This document shows positions 31,571 to 40,769 of a DNA stretch of 51,414 nt, one piece after another. How positions within the stretch are numbered: position 1 is the first letter of the stretch; every line of letters begins with the position of its first letter. Below the pieces are notes generated by a model. The model was not told where the DNA came from, searched no databases, and saw nothing but the letters and a program-made list of their open reading frames with translations. The position numbers were made by a program, and so were the translations under genes. The stretch lies in the NCBI GenBank assembly GCA_013115145.1, contig JAAPAO010000221.1:1-51414 (forward strand). The letters run 5' to 3'. Origin of the DNA: Perkinsus chesapeaki. Lineage: Eukaryota; Perkinsozoa; Perkinsida; Perkinsidae.

Positions 31571-32390
31571 TCACACCAACGACCCTTGAGCCCCTCTCGA
31601 TATCGTCAGCTTTGGTCGACGAGCAGATTGCTTCGCCAGCTCATCCTGCCTTGGTGCGATTTCCTTGGCACCAGCAACTCCGGTTTGCTTATAGCTGTGA
31701 TAGTAATGTGTCCTCTTTTCTTTGGGTTCACCAAAGAGCTTTCGATCAGCATAAAGATGAGAGCATATGGCGGTTAATAGATAGTCGTTTGCCGGATGTT
31801 CTCGAGTCGTATAATGTACACGTTGATTTGGCTTGCGTATGGCGTGATACAAGCTTTTAATGGCATCACTGATATCTTTATCGCTTGTGACAAGTGTTCC
31901 TCCCAGCTCGCCCCGCAATCGTGTAAAAACGTTACCGTCGTCGAATGCAGCGGGAAAGCGCCTGAAGCTCGTGTTGTCTGGTGATCAGCCAAGAGACAAC
32001 AACCATCAATGCATCTGCCTACTTCAAATGATATCCCTCATGTGGTAGTTTACGGGGTGTCGGACGATGCCTGAACAAGCAGCAGCAGCAGTTTCATGGC
32101 TGTCATGTCATCATCTTCCGAGCTGCTCACCAACGTGGGCACTGGGCCTTATCCAGGGTAAGCATCCTATCCTTATCATCCAGCGAGAACTTCACTAACC
32201 CCTCACTAGTCTTTACTGTATCACCGTCTTCGATCTGCAGGCGTAATGTGCTCTAGTTAATGATAGGATGAGTGCTTACCTTTATGGACTCAACCATTGG
32301 CCTACTCCCCAAAGCAATATCGTACGAGTTGCTGACAGTGTTATTGTCACTTCTCGGTGGTGTTGTGAGATCCTAAGATCGGTAAGAAGA
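31571..32390 (-). CDS. Module-array protein, unit 2
   Basis: Minus strand. Exons read NSYDIALGSRPMVESIK, then IEDGDTVKTSEGLVKFSLDD to LTLDKAQCPR (first part), then RFPAAFDDGNVFTRLRGELG, DISDAIKSLYHAIRKPNQ and HPANDYLLTAICSHLYAD (second part), with a basic tail ARRPKLTISRGAQGS. The order and spacing of motifs match the other units, while sequence identity is low. The 3' end may continue by splicing; a hydrophobic frame at 31170-31570 is not convincing as protein. Whether unit 2 is a separate gene or part of a longer protein is unresolved. Confidence 0.5.
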
Positions 32391-32665
32391 CTACTTACCA
32401 CGGCTTTCGGCAAGAGGCTTTCGCTGGCAATAAGGACATGAACGCTCCGCCAACTTCAGGGTTGGAGGTTATTTCGTCAGCATCCTTAGAACGAGACTAG
32501 CTAGCTGCTCCAGTTACGAGTAACACAGGGCCCGGGAGATAACGGAGCTGATGTGTATTAACATATTGTTGCTTCGTCGGACTATATACCAACTAGCATA
32601 AGTAGCTTGGAGAGGATAACATCCTCACTCTTCTCCACGAATTCATTACATGGATAAGGACATCG

Positions 32666-33613
32666 TCACATTCGCGGATTCACGGATAGATTGATCTCCG
32701 ATTCTCCCCAAGTTCCCGCCGTCCCAATTCGCAGAATCGGTTTAAGAAGCGCGTCATCATATATGGCTTGTATAGCAATAACAAGAAGAAGAAGAATGCC
32801 TACCTTAACAATCATGTCGTCAAATCTGCCATTATTATCATCGACTTTGAAGGCCTTCTTCCAGGTATCCGAGGGAACAAGGTCGAGTTTGATGCCAGTA
32901 TCCACTACGGTGCCTTTCTCGTACCCACGTAGATGCAAGCAGGTGGTGAGCACGAAGTATTTACGAGCAGGCATCTCCGCGGTTATGTCTCTCCACGGAG
33001 GTATAGGCAATATTGTGTATAATAATTTAATACCATCATCGATATCCATACCCGAAGGAATACGAATCTCAAACATGTCAGATCGTTGCGAGGAGTGCTG
33101 TGATCTACACAAGTGATGCATGGGTCGACTTTGACTAGGCCACCGTAGGCCTACGTTTCTGCGGAATTTTCCTGTGGCACTTCCTCGGAAAACGGGAGCA
33201 GGTCCGTAGACCAGGCCGGGAAAACGCTAACATAACAAGAAGTTGGCTGAGTAGTAGTATTGAGCAGCAGCAGCATCCTACACTGCGTTTGATGAGATGA
33301 GCTCCACCTCACCGTTGTCTTCATCCCTAGCGAAGTCAATAGCATTTAATGATGGCACATCTTACACCGAGGGTTGCGGTAGTAGGCGGTCCAATGGCGG
33401 ACACTTGGCATTGACCAGGCGAAGGAATCTGACGGCTGGTTCACGACCATCCTCATCAGCGTATTCCTTCATATCAAACTTCAATCCTAGTTCACCATAT
33501 TTGATAATACCATCTGCGACCTGAAAGTAGGTAGTAAGTGGTCAAGTACGGTGGTGTTATTAAGCTACTTCTAGGTCCTCTGGAGAGGGTAAATAACCCT
33601 TTAAGATGGTCAT
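32666..33613 (-). CDS. Module-array protein, unit 1 (first)
   Basis: Minus strand, with a plausible start: ATG at 33613, MTILKGYLPSPEDLE, then an intron to VADGIIKYGELGLKFDMKEY and FLRLVNAKCPPLDRLLPQPS (first part). The second part is VFPAWSTDLLPFSEEVPQEN, IDDGIKLLYTILPIPPWRD and PARKYFVLTTCLHLRGYEKG, ending near FDDMIVK. All joints checked are GT-AG and in phase. No signal peptide is visible. The unit defines the shared pattern best: a strand-rich part ending A-x-C-P, then FP-x(3)-FDD, then DAI-x-LLY-x-ILP and AN-x-YF-x(4)-C-x-HL. The start is 153 bp from the divergent plus-strand gene at 33767, suggesting a shared promoter. Confidence 0.55.
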
Positions 33614-33766
33614 ACGAACCTAATATTATTGATACATATATTATATAATATTAATGTACATCAGATCCATCAGAGAGGCCGACAGGTGAGGTGAAGCTTG
33701 GTGATAGGGAGCTGAATTCGGATCTGGATACTGGGGGGTGAAGGGAACAGAAGACAGTTTTATCAG

Positions 33767-34169
33767 ATGGGGCCAACTGATAGGAAACTAAGCAGATGGA
33801 GGGGGCAATTGCATTACTTTTTTGATAGGATCTTTGGCGGATATAGATCTTTTAAACTGAAAGATACTATCGAGGTTAATTCGAGAGCTTCGGGCCAAGC
33901 TCACCGTTTTAAAAGGTTCCTTGAAAGACTTGCGTGATGGGTTTGATCCCGTAGATGATGCAAGGGACCTCACAATTGAGATACCCGAGAATATAACAGC
34001 GACACGCATAACCTTATATACTCAAAATGGGCAAGATAAGGTTCAGCACAACAATGATGGCACAATTACTTTGGAAGTCGCCCGACACGAAAATCCGTTA
34101 AGAAAATACAAGTTGAGCAAGAGTGCAAGATTTATCATGATTACCGAAATTACCACAGGCGTATCTTAG
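33767..34169 (+). CDS. Small unrecognised protein, 2 exons
   Basis: Exons 33767-33905 and 33955-34169 join across a 49-nt intron (phase 1) to 117 residues. The N-terminal third is basic and aromatic (MGPTDRKLSRWRGQLHYFFD). The second exon is strand-rich (DLTIEIPENITATRITLYTQ, GTITLEVARHENPLRK, RFIMITEITTGVS), suggesting a small beta-sandwich. No known family is recognised. It is divergently arranged with unit 1 of the module array, and its stop lies 14 bp before the next ATG on the same strand. Confidence 0.5.
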
Positions 34170-34183
34170 TTGTTGATAATATT

Positions 34184-35749
34184 ATGGGATGTACTCAATC
34201 TAATAGGCATCGACAATCTCGTCGTGGGTCTGTGAACTCGACACGGCGATCTGCATTAAATATGGGTGGCAGTGGATCTCTTGATCGTTCCTCCGGCCAG
34301 AACTTCAGGCCAGGTGCTAAAGTGATAGTATTAGCTGGTCATCCAGCAGCAGGAATGACTGGTACATTATTAAGTACAGATTGGAGAGGTACTTGTGTTA
34401 TAGATCTGGACTTCACGGGAGAAACGGTATTCGTACCAAAGGCGATGGTCGAGACCGAAAGCCCCATTGACGCTTTCTATTTTGCAAATACTTCCGGCAG
34501 CATGACCGAGCCAGGCGGGAGGACGGTAACGACCGCGAGCAGTGTGGCACCTGCTGTAGGGGATCGAGTTGAAATTATTGGAGATCATGACAAGAAGGGT
34601 AAACGCGGTTTTGTTACCGAGGCGGCTAGTGTCGGTCCTGAAGACACATTGTACACAATAGCGCTTGATGATGGTAGTGTTACCTGTGCTGGGCAGGAAT
34701 ATATAATAATGGCAATGGATGGGGCTACAAGAGCAGGAAAGGCGGAAAGAGGGGAGACTGGGATAGACGAGCATTTATTAGTGGCATTGAAGAATATGGG
34801 AAGGACTAAGGAATGGGGTCAGGCTCGTACCACTCTCGCCTCATTGAAGCCAACTTTGGATGATACTACTGCGGAGTGTGCTTTATGCTGTGAGGATCTA
34901 TGCGACAGTCCAACGGCAGTTTTAGTCAAAGCTGATCCATCCTGTGAAGATGGTGATAGGAAGGTTCGAGTTTGCCGTCATTATTACCATGTCTCTTGTC
35001 TAAGGGATATGTTCCTCACAAAGTCTTTAGAGCGTCGATGTCCTTTATGTCGGGAGGAGTTTCAGCATTATGTACCTTTACCAGACTTGAAGAGGGAGCC
35101 TGAGCTTTGGTTCAAGGTGGTTGACAGCCGAGGGGATGGTCATTTAACACTTGAAGAGGCTGTAGCAGCCGCGCAGAGTATCTTACCTGTTAGTCAGTAT
35201 GGACTCACAGATTTATTAAAGAAGGATGGTAGTAAATTATGGAGGAAATGGGCGAAGAGTAACGGGGAAACCATAACCCTAGGAGACTTCTTTGAGCAGG
35301 ATGGAGGCTTCTATATCTGGTTGTTGGCTAATCTCAGAGAGCTCCATCGACTGCATCAAAACGGTCGGAAACTACCGGACTTGTTCAGCGCTGGTGGAGA
35401 TTGTGATATAGAGAATGCCTGGTTTGATTATTGGGACTTCACCGGTACTGGAGTACTCACGAAGCAGCAGTTGGAGAGAGCCCTGGCGATCTCTGTAGTG
35501 GCGAATACGGCAGCTCGCTCACCTGTGGTAAATGGGGAAAGTCGACCCCGCCCGAGAGTATCATCTTCGATGGCGGAGAACAGAATGGGGCTGGAAGTTG
35601 GTGAGGTTGTCGAGGCTCTGTGGGACGATATCGACCCGACCCACGACGGGCTTATCATGCGGAATGCCTTCCACGGAGCATCACGGCTATTGCTACCTAA
35701 CTTGACGACTCTTGGATGCGGTGGAGGAGCAGTGGAGGGAAAGGATTGA
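34184..35749 (+). CDS. RING finger protein with EF-hand-like C-terminus and acylation motif
   Basis: 521 residues, intron-free. It begins MGCTQSNRHRQSRRGS: Gly2 plus Cys3 suits dual myristoylation/palmitoylation with a basic patch for membrane attachment. Residues 35-185 hold two SH3-like beta repeats (FRPGAKVIVLAGHPAAGMTG; PAVGDRVEIIGDHDKKGKRG). A RING follows around residues 230-290: CALCCEDL, CRHYYHVSCL, CPLCREEF, with the full C-C-C-H-C-C-C type spacing. The C-terminal half has EF-hand-like loops (DSRGDGHLTLEEA; DFTGTGVLTKQQL; DPTHDGLIMRNAF). Likely a membrane-attached E3 ubiquitin ligase responsive to calcium, by inference from the domains. The acceptor stem of the first EF loop is intact; the others are degenerate. 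Confidence 0.8.
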   Translation: MGCTQSNRHRQSRRGSVNSTRRSALNMGGSGSLDRSSGQNFRPGAKVIVLAGHPAAGMTGTLLSTDWRGTCVIDLDFTGETVFVPKAMVETESPIDAFYFANTSGSMTEPGGRTVTTASSVAPAVGDRVEIIGDHDKKGKRGFVTEAASVGPEDTLYTIALDDGSVTCAGQEYIIMAMDGATRAGKAERGETGIDEHLLVALKNMGRTKEWGQARTTLASLKPTLDDTTAECALCCEDLCDSPTAVLVKADPSCEDGDRKVRVCRHYYHVSCLRDMFLTKSLERRCPLCREEFQHYVPLPDLKREPELWFKVVDSRGDGHLTLEEAVAAAQSILPVSQYGLTDLLKKDGSKLWRKWAKSNGETITLGDFFEQDGGFYIWLLANLRELHRLHQNGRKLPDLFSAGGDCDIENAWFDYWDFTGTGVLTKQQLERALAISVVANTAARSPVVNGESRPRPRVSSSMAENRMGLEVGEVVEALWDDIDPTHDGLIMRNAFHGASRLLLPNLTTLGCGGGAVEGKD

Positions 35750-35959
35750 CATTGCTGTTGTAGTATTGAAGAATTATAAAGAGGGCCAAGTTGATTTCAT
35801 TTATTAAATGCCCGAAATGGATGAGTTGTGTCCGTCGGGTGCATCATCATCATCATCATCAGCCTCCTATAATTCCTTGTATGTAGCATTATCAACATCA
35901 CTCCCAATTCTAGTGTTATGTTAATACAGGGTTGAGGATTATGATATCTTAGTATCTTA
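35750..35959. other. Short intergenic region
   Basis: Between the RING/EF-hand gene and the DRC4 start. It contains a CAT microsatellite (CATCATCATCATCATCATCA) near 35840 and no gene. Confidence 0.4.
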
Positions 35960-38900
35960 ATGGGTAAAAAAGGCGGAGCCAAGAAGGGCGGCGGCAAGAA
36001 GAAGGCAGCAGAGCCGGAGGTAATAATGGGTACAGGGGAGGGAGGAGCATATTGGAAGATATGTCTTAGGGGGGTATGTCGCACTGGGTAAGACACTTGG
36101 TGCATCACTTACATTCACTCTTAGACATTGAAGTGTGAAATAGGTCAGCTTTGATATACAGTACGGATGAGAGTATCGGGATAGGAATCTGATGAAAGCG
36201 TCGGGCATGGCGTCGACTATGTCGATCAACCCTATGAGATTGTTGAGGCTTACTAGCAGCGGGTCCTTGTGTGTTATCTACTTGGTAATGTAGTAGTATC
36301 TGTATCTAGTAGTAGTTTGGGCTACGCAGTGAGGGTTGCTGTATTTTTGAATTGGACTATGTTTTCCCTGGGAGCAAACGACAGCCGTATATGCTTTGAA
36401 GCGGGAGCCAGAGTATCGGCCTCCTTATGCTGTCCCTTGCTTTACTATATCCTTATTACTTACGGTAATTAGGTGAACCCTGCGGATGTTATACCGTCAG
36501 ATTTGATGGGGCTAAATGAACAACAATTGAAGGAAAGGATAGAATCTTGGGGGTAGAGCTGGAAAGATACAAAGAAGGTCGAGTTGGGGAATTAGGTATC
36601 GAAGGAGGAAGGCTGCCAAAGAGAGGAACTATATGGAAATGGAAAAAGATATGGTTAACCGGTAATGAATGCCGGGAGGAGGGTTCGAACCAGGGACCTT
36701 TGGCTTATCAGATTTTACGGTATAACCACTCGAGAGATAGAGCAGCTCGAGGCAGCCATACTTTGTAAAGAGCGTCAAATGGAGGTGGCGGAGAAAGAGC
36801 ATAGAGTGAAAATTAAAGTTCACGAGCAGAAGGTACCAGTGTGTAAAACCGCGCGCCTCGAAATTATTAGAATAGGTTCACAACTTGTCATACCAGCAAG
36901 TCCGAGAGAGCGAAGACATCTCCAAAGAAGTAATAGTCAAAACCATAACGTTTGAACTTTTAATGGGTAGGCTGAGTTGGTGATGGTGGAGGATAATGAG
37001 AGGCATGTAGCAATGCTAACAAATTGGCATAGGGAAAATGAAGTAGTACAGGAACCGGGAAGGGTAGATAATATCTCGTTAAGTAATAGAAAGTATTCTA
37101 GTCAATCATAGCCTTTGAGGGCTTCAACGAGCCCTCAGAGGCTATGAGTGCCTAGTACCTGGTTTTCGGGTTCTCTGTAATATGCAGTACCGGTCATCTA
37201 GAGAGAGAGAAATTCTCATTTCTGAAGAGGTTATGGCTGCCCGTCTATTTTCCCTCTCTAGGCGACCGGCACTGTATAATAAGGGAGAAGGGGTATAAAC
37301 AACGATTTGGGCGGAGCTGCAGAATTCTTTGAAAAGTGTTAACTTCCTGAGTAGAAGGAAGGGTTCTCTATTTCAGTGAGGAATACATCTTATGAACCTC
37401 CGGCTCACACCCCACAGTTCAGACCGCTCCTTTGTTTGATCATGATTAGATCGATCGAACTTTAGGCGTTGAAGGAGTCGATGGCAGCTAGGAAGCTTTC
37501 TAGAGAGGACGAAGTTAAAATGATGGAACAAGGTAGGTAAAGTAGCGAACAGCAGCACCACACTAGCTTGCAGGGTTCGCGAAGTCATTGGGGAAATTGA
37601 AGGAGACCTATGAGGTGAATCATGCACAGTTGAAGAAGGAGTGTCAGGCCCAAGTGGATGAGCTTAAAACGGAATTGGAAGTTCGGAGGAGGGTAGTAGA
37701 GAGACAGGAAAGATATTTTCAGAGGTTAATTGGTGATAGGTGGAGATACACGAGCTTCGAGAACGGAAGAATTTACATATGAATGAGTTGATGGAGAATC
37801 ACGAAGAAGCGTTTGAGCAAATGAAAGGGTATCCTTGGCGGTTTCGAGCGGAGGTCGATTCTTCGCGGTGCGCAAAGATACTACAAAGATATCACCGTGG
37901 ATAACGTAAAGTTGATCCGGAGCTTGAAGGATGAGATAGCAGAGATGCGAAGTCGAGAGAAAGTAAATAGGAAGATTACTGAGCGGTTGATGCTGGAGAA
38001 CAGAACGGTAGGAGGCCGCGGGTTCGAATCCCAGGTGCGGCATTTTTGTTTTGATGGCAGCTCGCCGAGCCTTTGGCGGAGATGGAGGAAGAAAGGGCAA
38101 AGCTGATGGATCTTGTGAAGAATTATGGAACTGATAAGATAGTGAGTGTCATTAACTCGTCTCATACCGACACTTCCGTTAATCGATCGCAATTGTTGGG
38201 TATGGGTGTGGTAGGTACTGAGGAACTTGAAAGGAAGGAAATCAGTGCTTGAAAAGAATATGAAGGAAGCGAGAGCAGAGTGAGTTTTAGATATTTATTT
38301 ATGGTAACTACCTTATAGAAGGAAATTATAAGGTTGAGATCTCCTAAGGGGGTGGTTGACAGAAGTGTGGTAATATCGATAAAATATTGCATTTGTGGAT
38401 CGTGATGGACTAATATATTATTAATGATGTCAACTAATTACTAACATCATTGTTTACCCTTCACTGTGGCGTTTTAGAACTCCTATCATGAGCGTGTAGT
38501 GAAAGTGTGAGCTCATGGTTGTTGTATCTTTCAGGTATCGGCAAACAGAAGACAGGATGAAGAAGCTTGAGAAGGAGCGTGATGAGGTGACTCGAAGGTT
38601 TGCAAAGGTAGAAGGGAGAGGAGGTGTAAGAGTGATGGATGTTTTATCAGGGGGTGGAGGAGATGCACAGATTGGCTGAGTTAAAGAATATAGCACTTGA
38701 GAAACGGCTTGGTGAACTGGGCTCTAATTATAGTAATAAGCAAGTCCAGCTTGAGGAGGTAAGAGAGGCTTCTAGAAGGTGTTACCAGGAGGTCTTTCTA
38801 ACACCTTTTCTCGCCGCCCTATCCTCCCTTCCCAGCTAGTATCCTTCGTCGAGTGTTATACTACTTTGTTGCAGTAGTTAGAATGCTTAGCAATGTAATT

Positions 38901-39540
38901 GTAGTGAACAGTACACGGCGTAGCTCGTGGGTGAATATTTTATGATGAAAAGTTATGGTAGAGAGGGTGATTCAAAATATCGTGAACGTTGGTTTTTAAC
39001 ATGTTGAACGGTTCGGGTTGTTAGGAGTTTGAATCACCCTCTACACTCCTTCCAGTGGGACACAGTGTGGATCATTTTACAAATTCGAAGATCTTCAGTT
39101 GCAGCTTGTTTCCCACATGAGATGTATTCGTTTGTTTCGCTGCGCCACAAAATTATTTCAGATTGTGAGATCGGCTAGCATCGACCCAGCGGTACTGCAA
39201 AGTGTAACGGAAAAGCTGGAGGGAGTTTTGGAATCGAAAAATGAAGTTATCAAGTCGCTGCGATACGAGGTAGCCTGAAGGACGCGGGTTCGATCCCTGG
39301 CAGCGCCTTTTTAGATACAACGACTGGCGAAGATGTACAACGATACGATACGGGTTTACGAATACAAACTGAAAGAGTTTGGTGTTCCGTTGGAGGAGAT
39401 GGGATTCGAACCTGTGCCGGTTAAGACAAGCCAAATCCCTGCGGAGTAATATCCCTCGTTGAGCTATGTTGACTGTTTTCTTCAGCTTGGTTGCCACTTC
39501 GAAGGGTGGTGTTTTGGCTGCTCCTAGCAAAGCTGCATGA
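35960..39540 (+). CDS. DRC4: Dynein regulatory complex subunit 4 (DRC4/GAS8)
   Basis: A many-exon gene starting with the family's Lys/Gly-rich leader MGKKGGAKKGGGKKKAAEPE and ending EMGFEPVPVKTSQIPADLVA and APSKAA, the counterpart of the animal GFKPL...GPAGLV tail. Coiled-coil exons in order: ERNYMEMEKDMVNRFYGITT, IEQLEAAILCKERQMEVAEK, LGKLKETYEVNHAQLKKE, VDNVKLIRSLKDEIAEMRSR, LAEPLAEMEEERAKLMDL, then LESKNEVIKSLRYEIQRLAK. The protein is part of the nexin-dynein regulatory complex that links outer doublets and coordinates dyneins in motile cilia, so the organism should have a flagellum. Firm introns: 36662-36711, 38008-38060, 39270-39314 and 39446-39485. The first three contain a tRNA-type B box, and a larger intron near 37.2 kb contains a long foldback. 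Confidence 0.85.
36662..36711 (+). other. 50-nt DRC4 intron carrying a tRNA B-box motif
   Basis: GT-AG intron fixed by phase between DMVNR and FYGITTREIE. It contains GGGTTCGAACC (B box 36682-36691). The minus strand also resembles a tRNA 3' half (GCCAA-AGGTC-CCTGG-TTCGAAC), but the T stem does not close. Not a functional tRNA. Confidence 0.55.
37106..37278 (+). repeat. Double foldback (two inverted repeats) in a DRC4 intron
   Basis: Two inverted repeats lie side by side. The first pairs 37106-37123 with 37130-37147 (TCATAGCCTTTGAGGGCT and AGCCCTCAGAGGCTATGA; 18 bp, one G-T pair, 6-nt loop). The second pairs 37181-37208 with 37251-37278 (about 28 bp with a few wobbles; core ACCGGTC..CTAGAGAG and CTCTCTAG..GACCGG). 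As RNA this would form two strong adjacent hairpins. It could be a structured non-coding RNA, a miRNA-like precursor or a small foldback element. Confidence 0.6.
38008..38060 (+). other. 53-nt DRC4 intron resembling a tRNA 3' half
   Basis: GT-AG intron fixed by phase between MLENRT and LAEPLAEME. Inside, in sense: GGTTCGAATCC (B box 38021-38031), an acceptor-like GTGCGGCA and an immediate TTTTTGTTTT run. The T stem is mispaired in its outer two positions and no 5' half exists, so it is a relic or mimic and not a working tRNA. Confidence 0.6.
39270..39314 (+). other. 45-nt DRC4 intron resembling a tRNA 3' half
   Basis: GT-AG intron fixed by phase between KSLRYE and IQRLAK. It begins GTAG like the 38008 intron and holds CGCGGGTTCGATCCC (B box 39287-39296), an acceptor-like CAGCGCC and a terminator-like TTTTT that runs straight into the AG acceptor. 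Confidence 0.6.
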
Positions 39541-39636
39541 GATGTCCAACATGAAGCCTTGGGTCGTTCCTTGTGGAACCTTGCGAGGCGAGTTGAGTTG
39601 GTTAGTTATTTAATAATAGCAACAGAGGTATTTAAT

Positions 39637-40451
39637 ATGACAAGTAATGCTCCTATGCCGACTACAATGGGACCATTGGTGAACCAAAAGTATATACAAA
39701 GGATGGTAGGACAGAGAGTAAGGCTGATAGGGAAGGTAATGAGGAAGGATGCCGGGGTATGGGCGAAGGAGAAGTCTTTATAAGACTTTAAGGAAGCCTT
39801 ATTGATGGTTTCAGAAGTTATTAAGTAAATAGTATTCACTTCAGCTACTTATATTAATTAGTTCACTTACTACAGTATTTACTGAATACTACAGTAAAAA
39901 TGTTCACGTAAAGCATTGTGACTTCATTAAGGGCTGTGCACTCTAAAATCACTGTGTGTCACTTGCTGAATTTCATTGCCGGAATCTACTAGAAATCTTG
40001 GGGGTGGTGACTCATGACGATATTAAACACTCTTTAAGGATCTACAATTCAGCTTGCCATCATCAGTAGAGCAATCAACTTTCGTAATGAAAATGATCTA
40101 CTCACGGCATGCTGTAGAATGCAACTAATTATTAGTTAAGTTCCCGCCCCCACCCTCAAACTGGTATATTCACCGTGATGGCCCCGGACAACGCTGATAT
40201 AGTCTGTCGACCCGAACACGGCTTCAGTACTGTACAGGTCCTGGCATCCTCGGCCTCAAGAGGGGAGACTCAGTAGGACAGCAGTTTAGTTCTTCCTTCT
40301 CCTTCACAGTTGTTCCTTCAGTATTGTCGTCCATGTTGTTGGTAGCGTGGCGCCTGATGGCAGTCTATCAGTTGAGCAGCCACCATCGGAGCTTGGCCAT
40401 GACATTAGTCTGCCGTTGTTGGACCAAGCCATAGAGTTGCAGTTCAGGTAG
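39637..40451 (+). CDS. Replication protein A 14 kDa-like subunit (RPA3)
   Basis: Assembled from separated pieces. The first exon, ATG 39637, gives GPLVNQKYIQRMVGQRVRLI, the first strands of an OB fold; a donor at 39757 leads to EALLMVSE. The last exon, near 40325-40451, gives IVVHVVGSVAPDGSLSVEQ and HDISLPLLDQAIELQFR, which match the RPA3 pattern VEVVGxVxxDGS..DxxLYNxAIxL. RPA3 is the small OB-fold subunit of the heterotrimeric single-strand DNA-binding protein of replication and repair. The 450-bp stretch between them probably holds one more short exon that I could not fix, so the gene model is incomplete. Confidence 0.5.
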
Positions 40452-40654
40452 TGATGCAGGAGATGTGTTGTCTGTAGGGTTGGTGTTGTCATTTCAGAGC
40501 TCCTCTGGCACATCTATATAACCCAATATTAGCTTAGAGGATGTGGAGGGGAAATAGTAATTCGCAACGTTTATAGTGTTGTTGTTGTTGAGTTATTCAA
40601 TTAAAGGGACGGACGGATCAGTGGTGTGCCAAGGAAAGGTCGAAGTTGGAGAAA

Positions 40655-40728
40655 TACTGGAACCGAGAATCGAACTCGGGACCTACTGCGTGTTAGGCAG
40701 TCGTCATAACCAACTAGACCATTCCAGC
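40655..40728 (-). tRNA. tRNA-Val(AAC)
   Basis: Minus strand, 74 nt: acceptor GCTGGAA/TTCCAGT (first pair G-T), D arm with TCTAGTTGGTTA, anticodon stem ACTGC/GCAGT with loop CTAACAC (anticodon AAC, Val), variable AGGTC, T arm CCGAG-TTCGATT-CTCGG and discriminator A. It lies between RPA3 and the TMX3-like gene, 41 bp upstream of the latter's ATG and in the opposite orientation. Only a weak T-run follows. Confidence 0.93.
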
Positions 40729-40769
40729 GGGTGTTTATAGTCTTCTAAGACCAGCGCTATCCATACCAG

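Noticed and set aside
36600-39320. Permuted or split tRNA genes in the DRC4 introns
   Set aside because: No matching 5' halves are present nearby and the T stems do not close, so functional split or permuted tRNAs are not supported; relics are the simpler reading.
39408-39425. Apparent antisense tRNA B-box (GGATTCGAACC type) in DRC4
   Set aside because: The stretch is coding: it reads in frame as EEMGFEPVPV, the conserved DRC4 C-terminal motif, so the resemblance is accidental.
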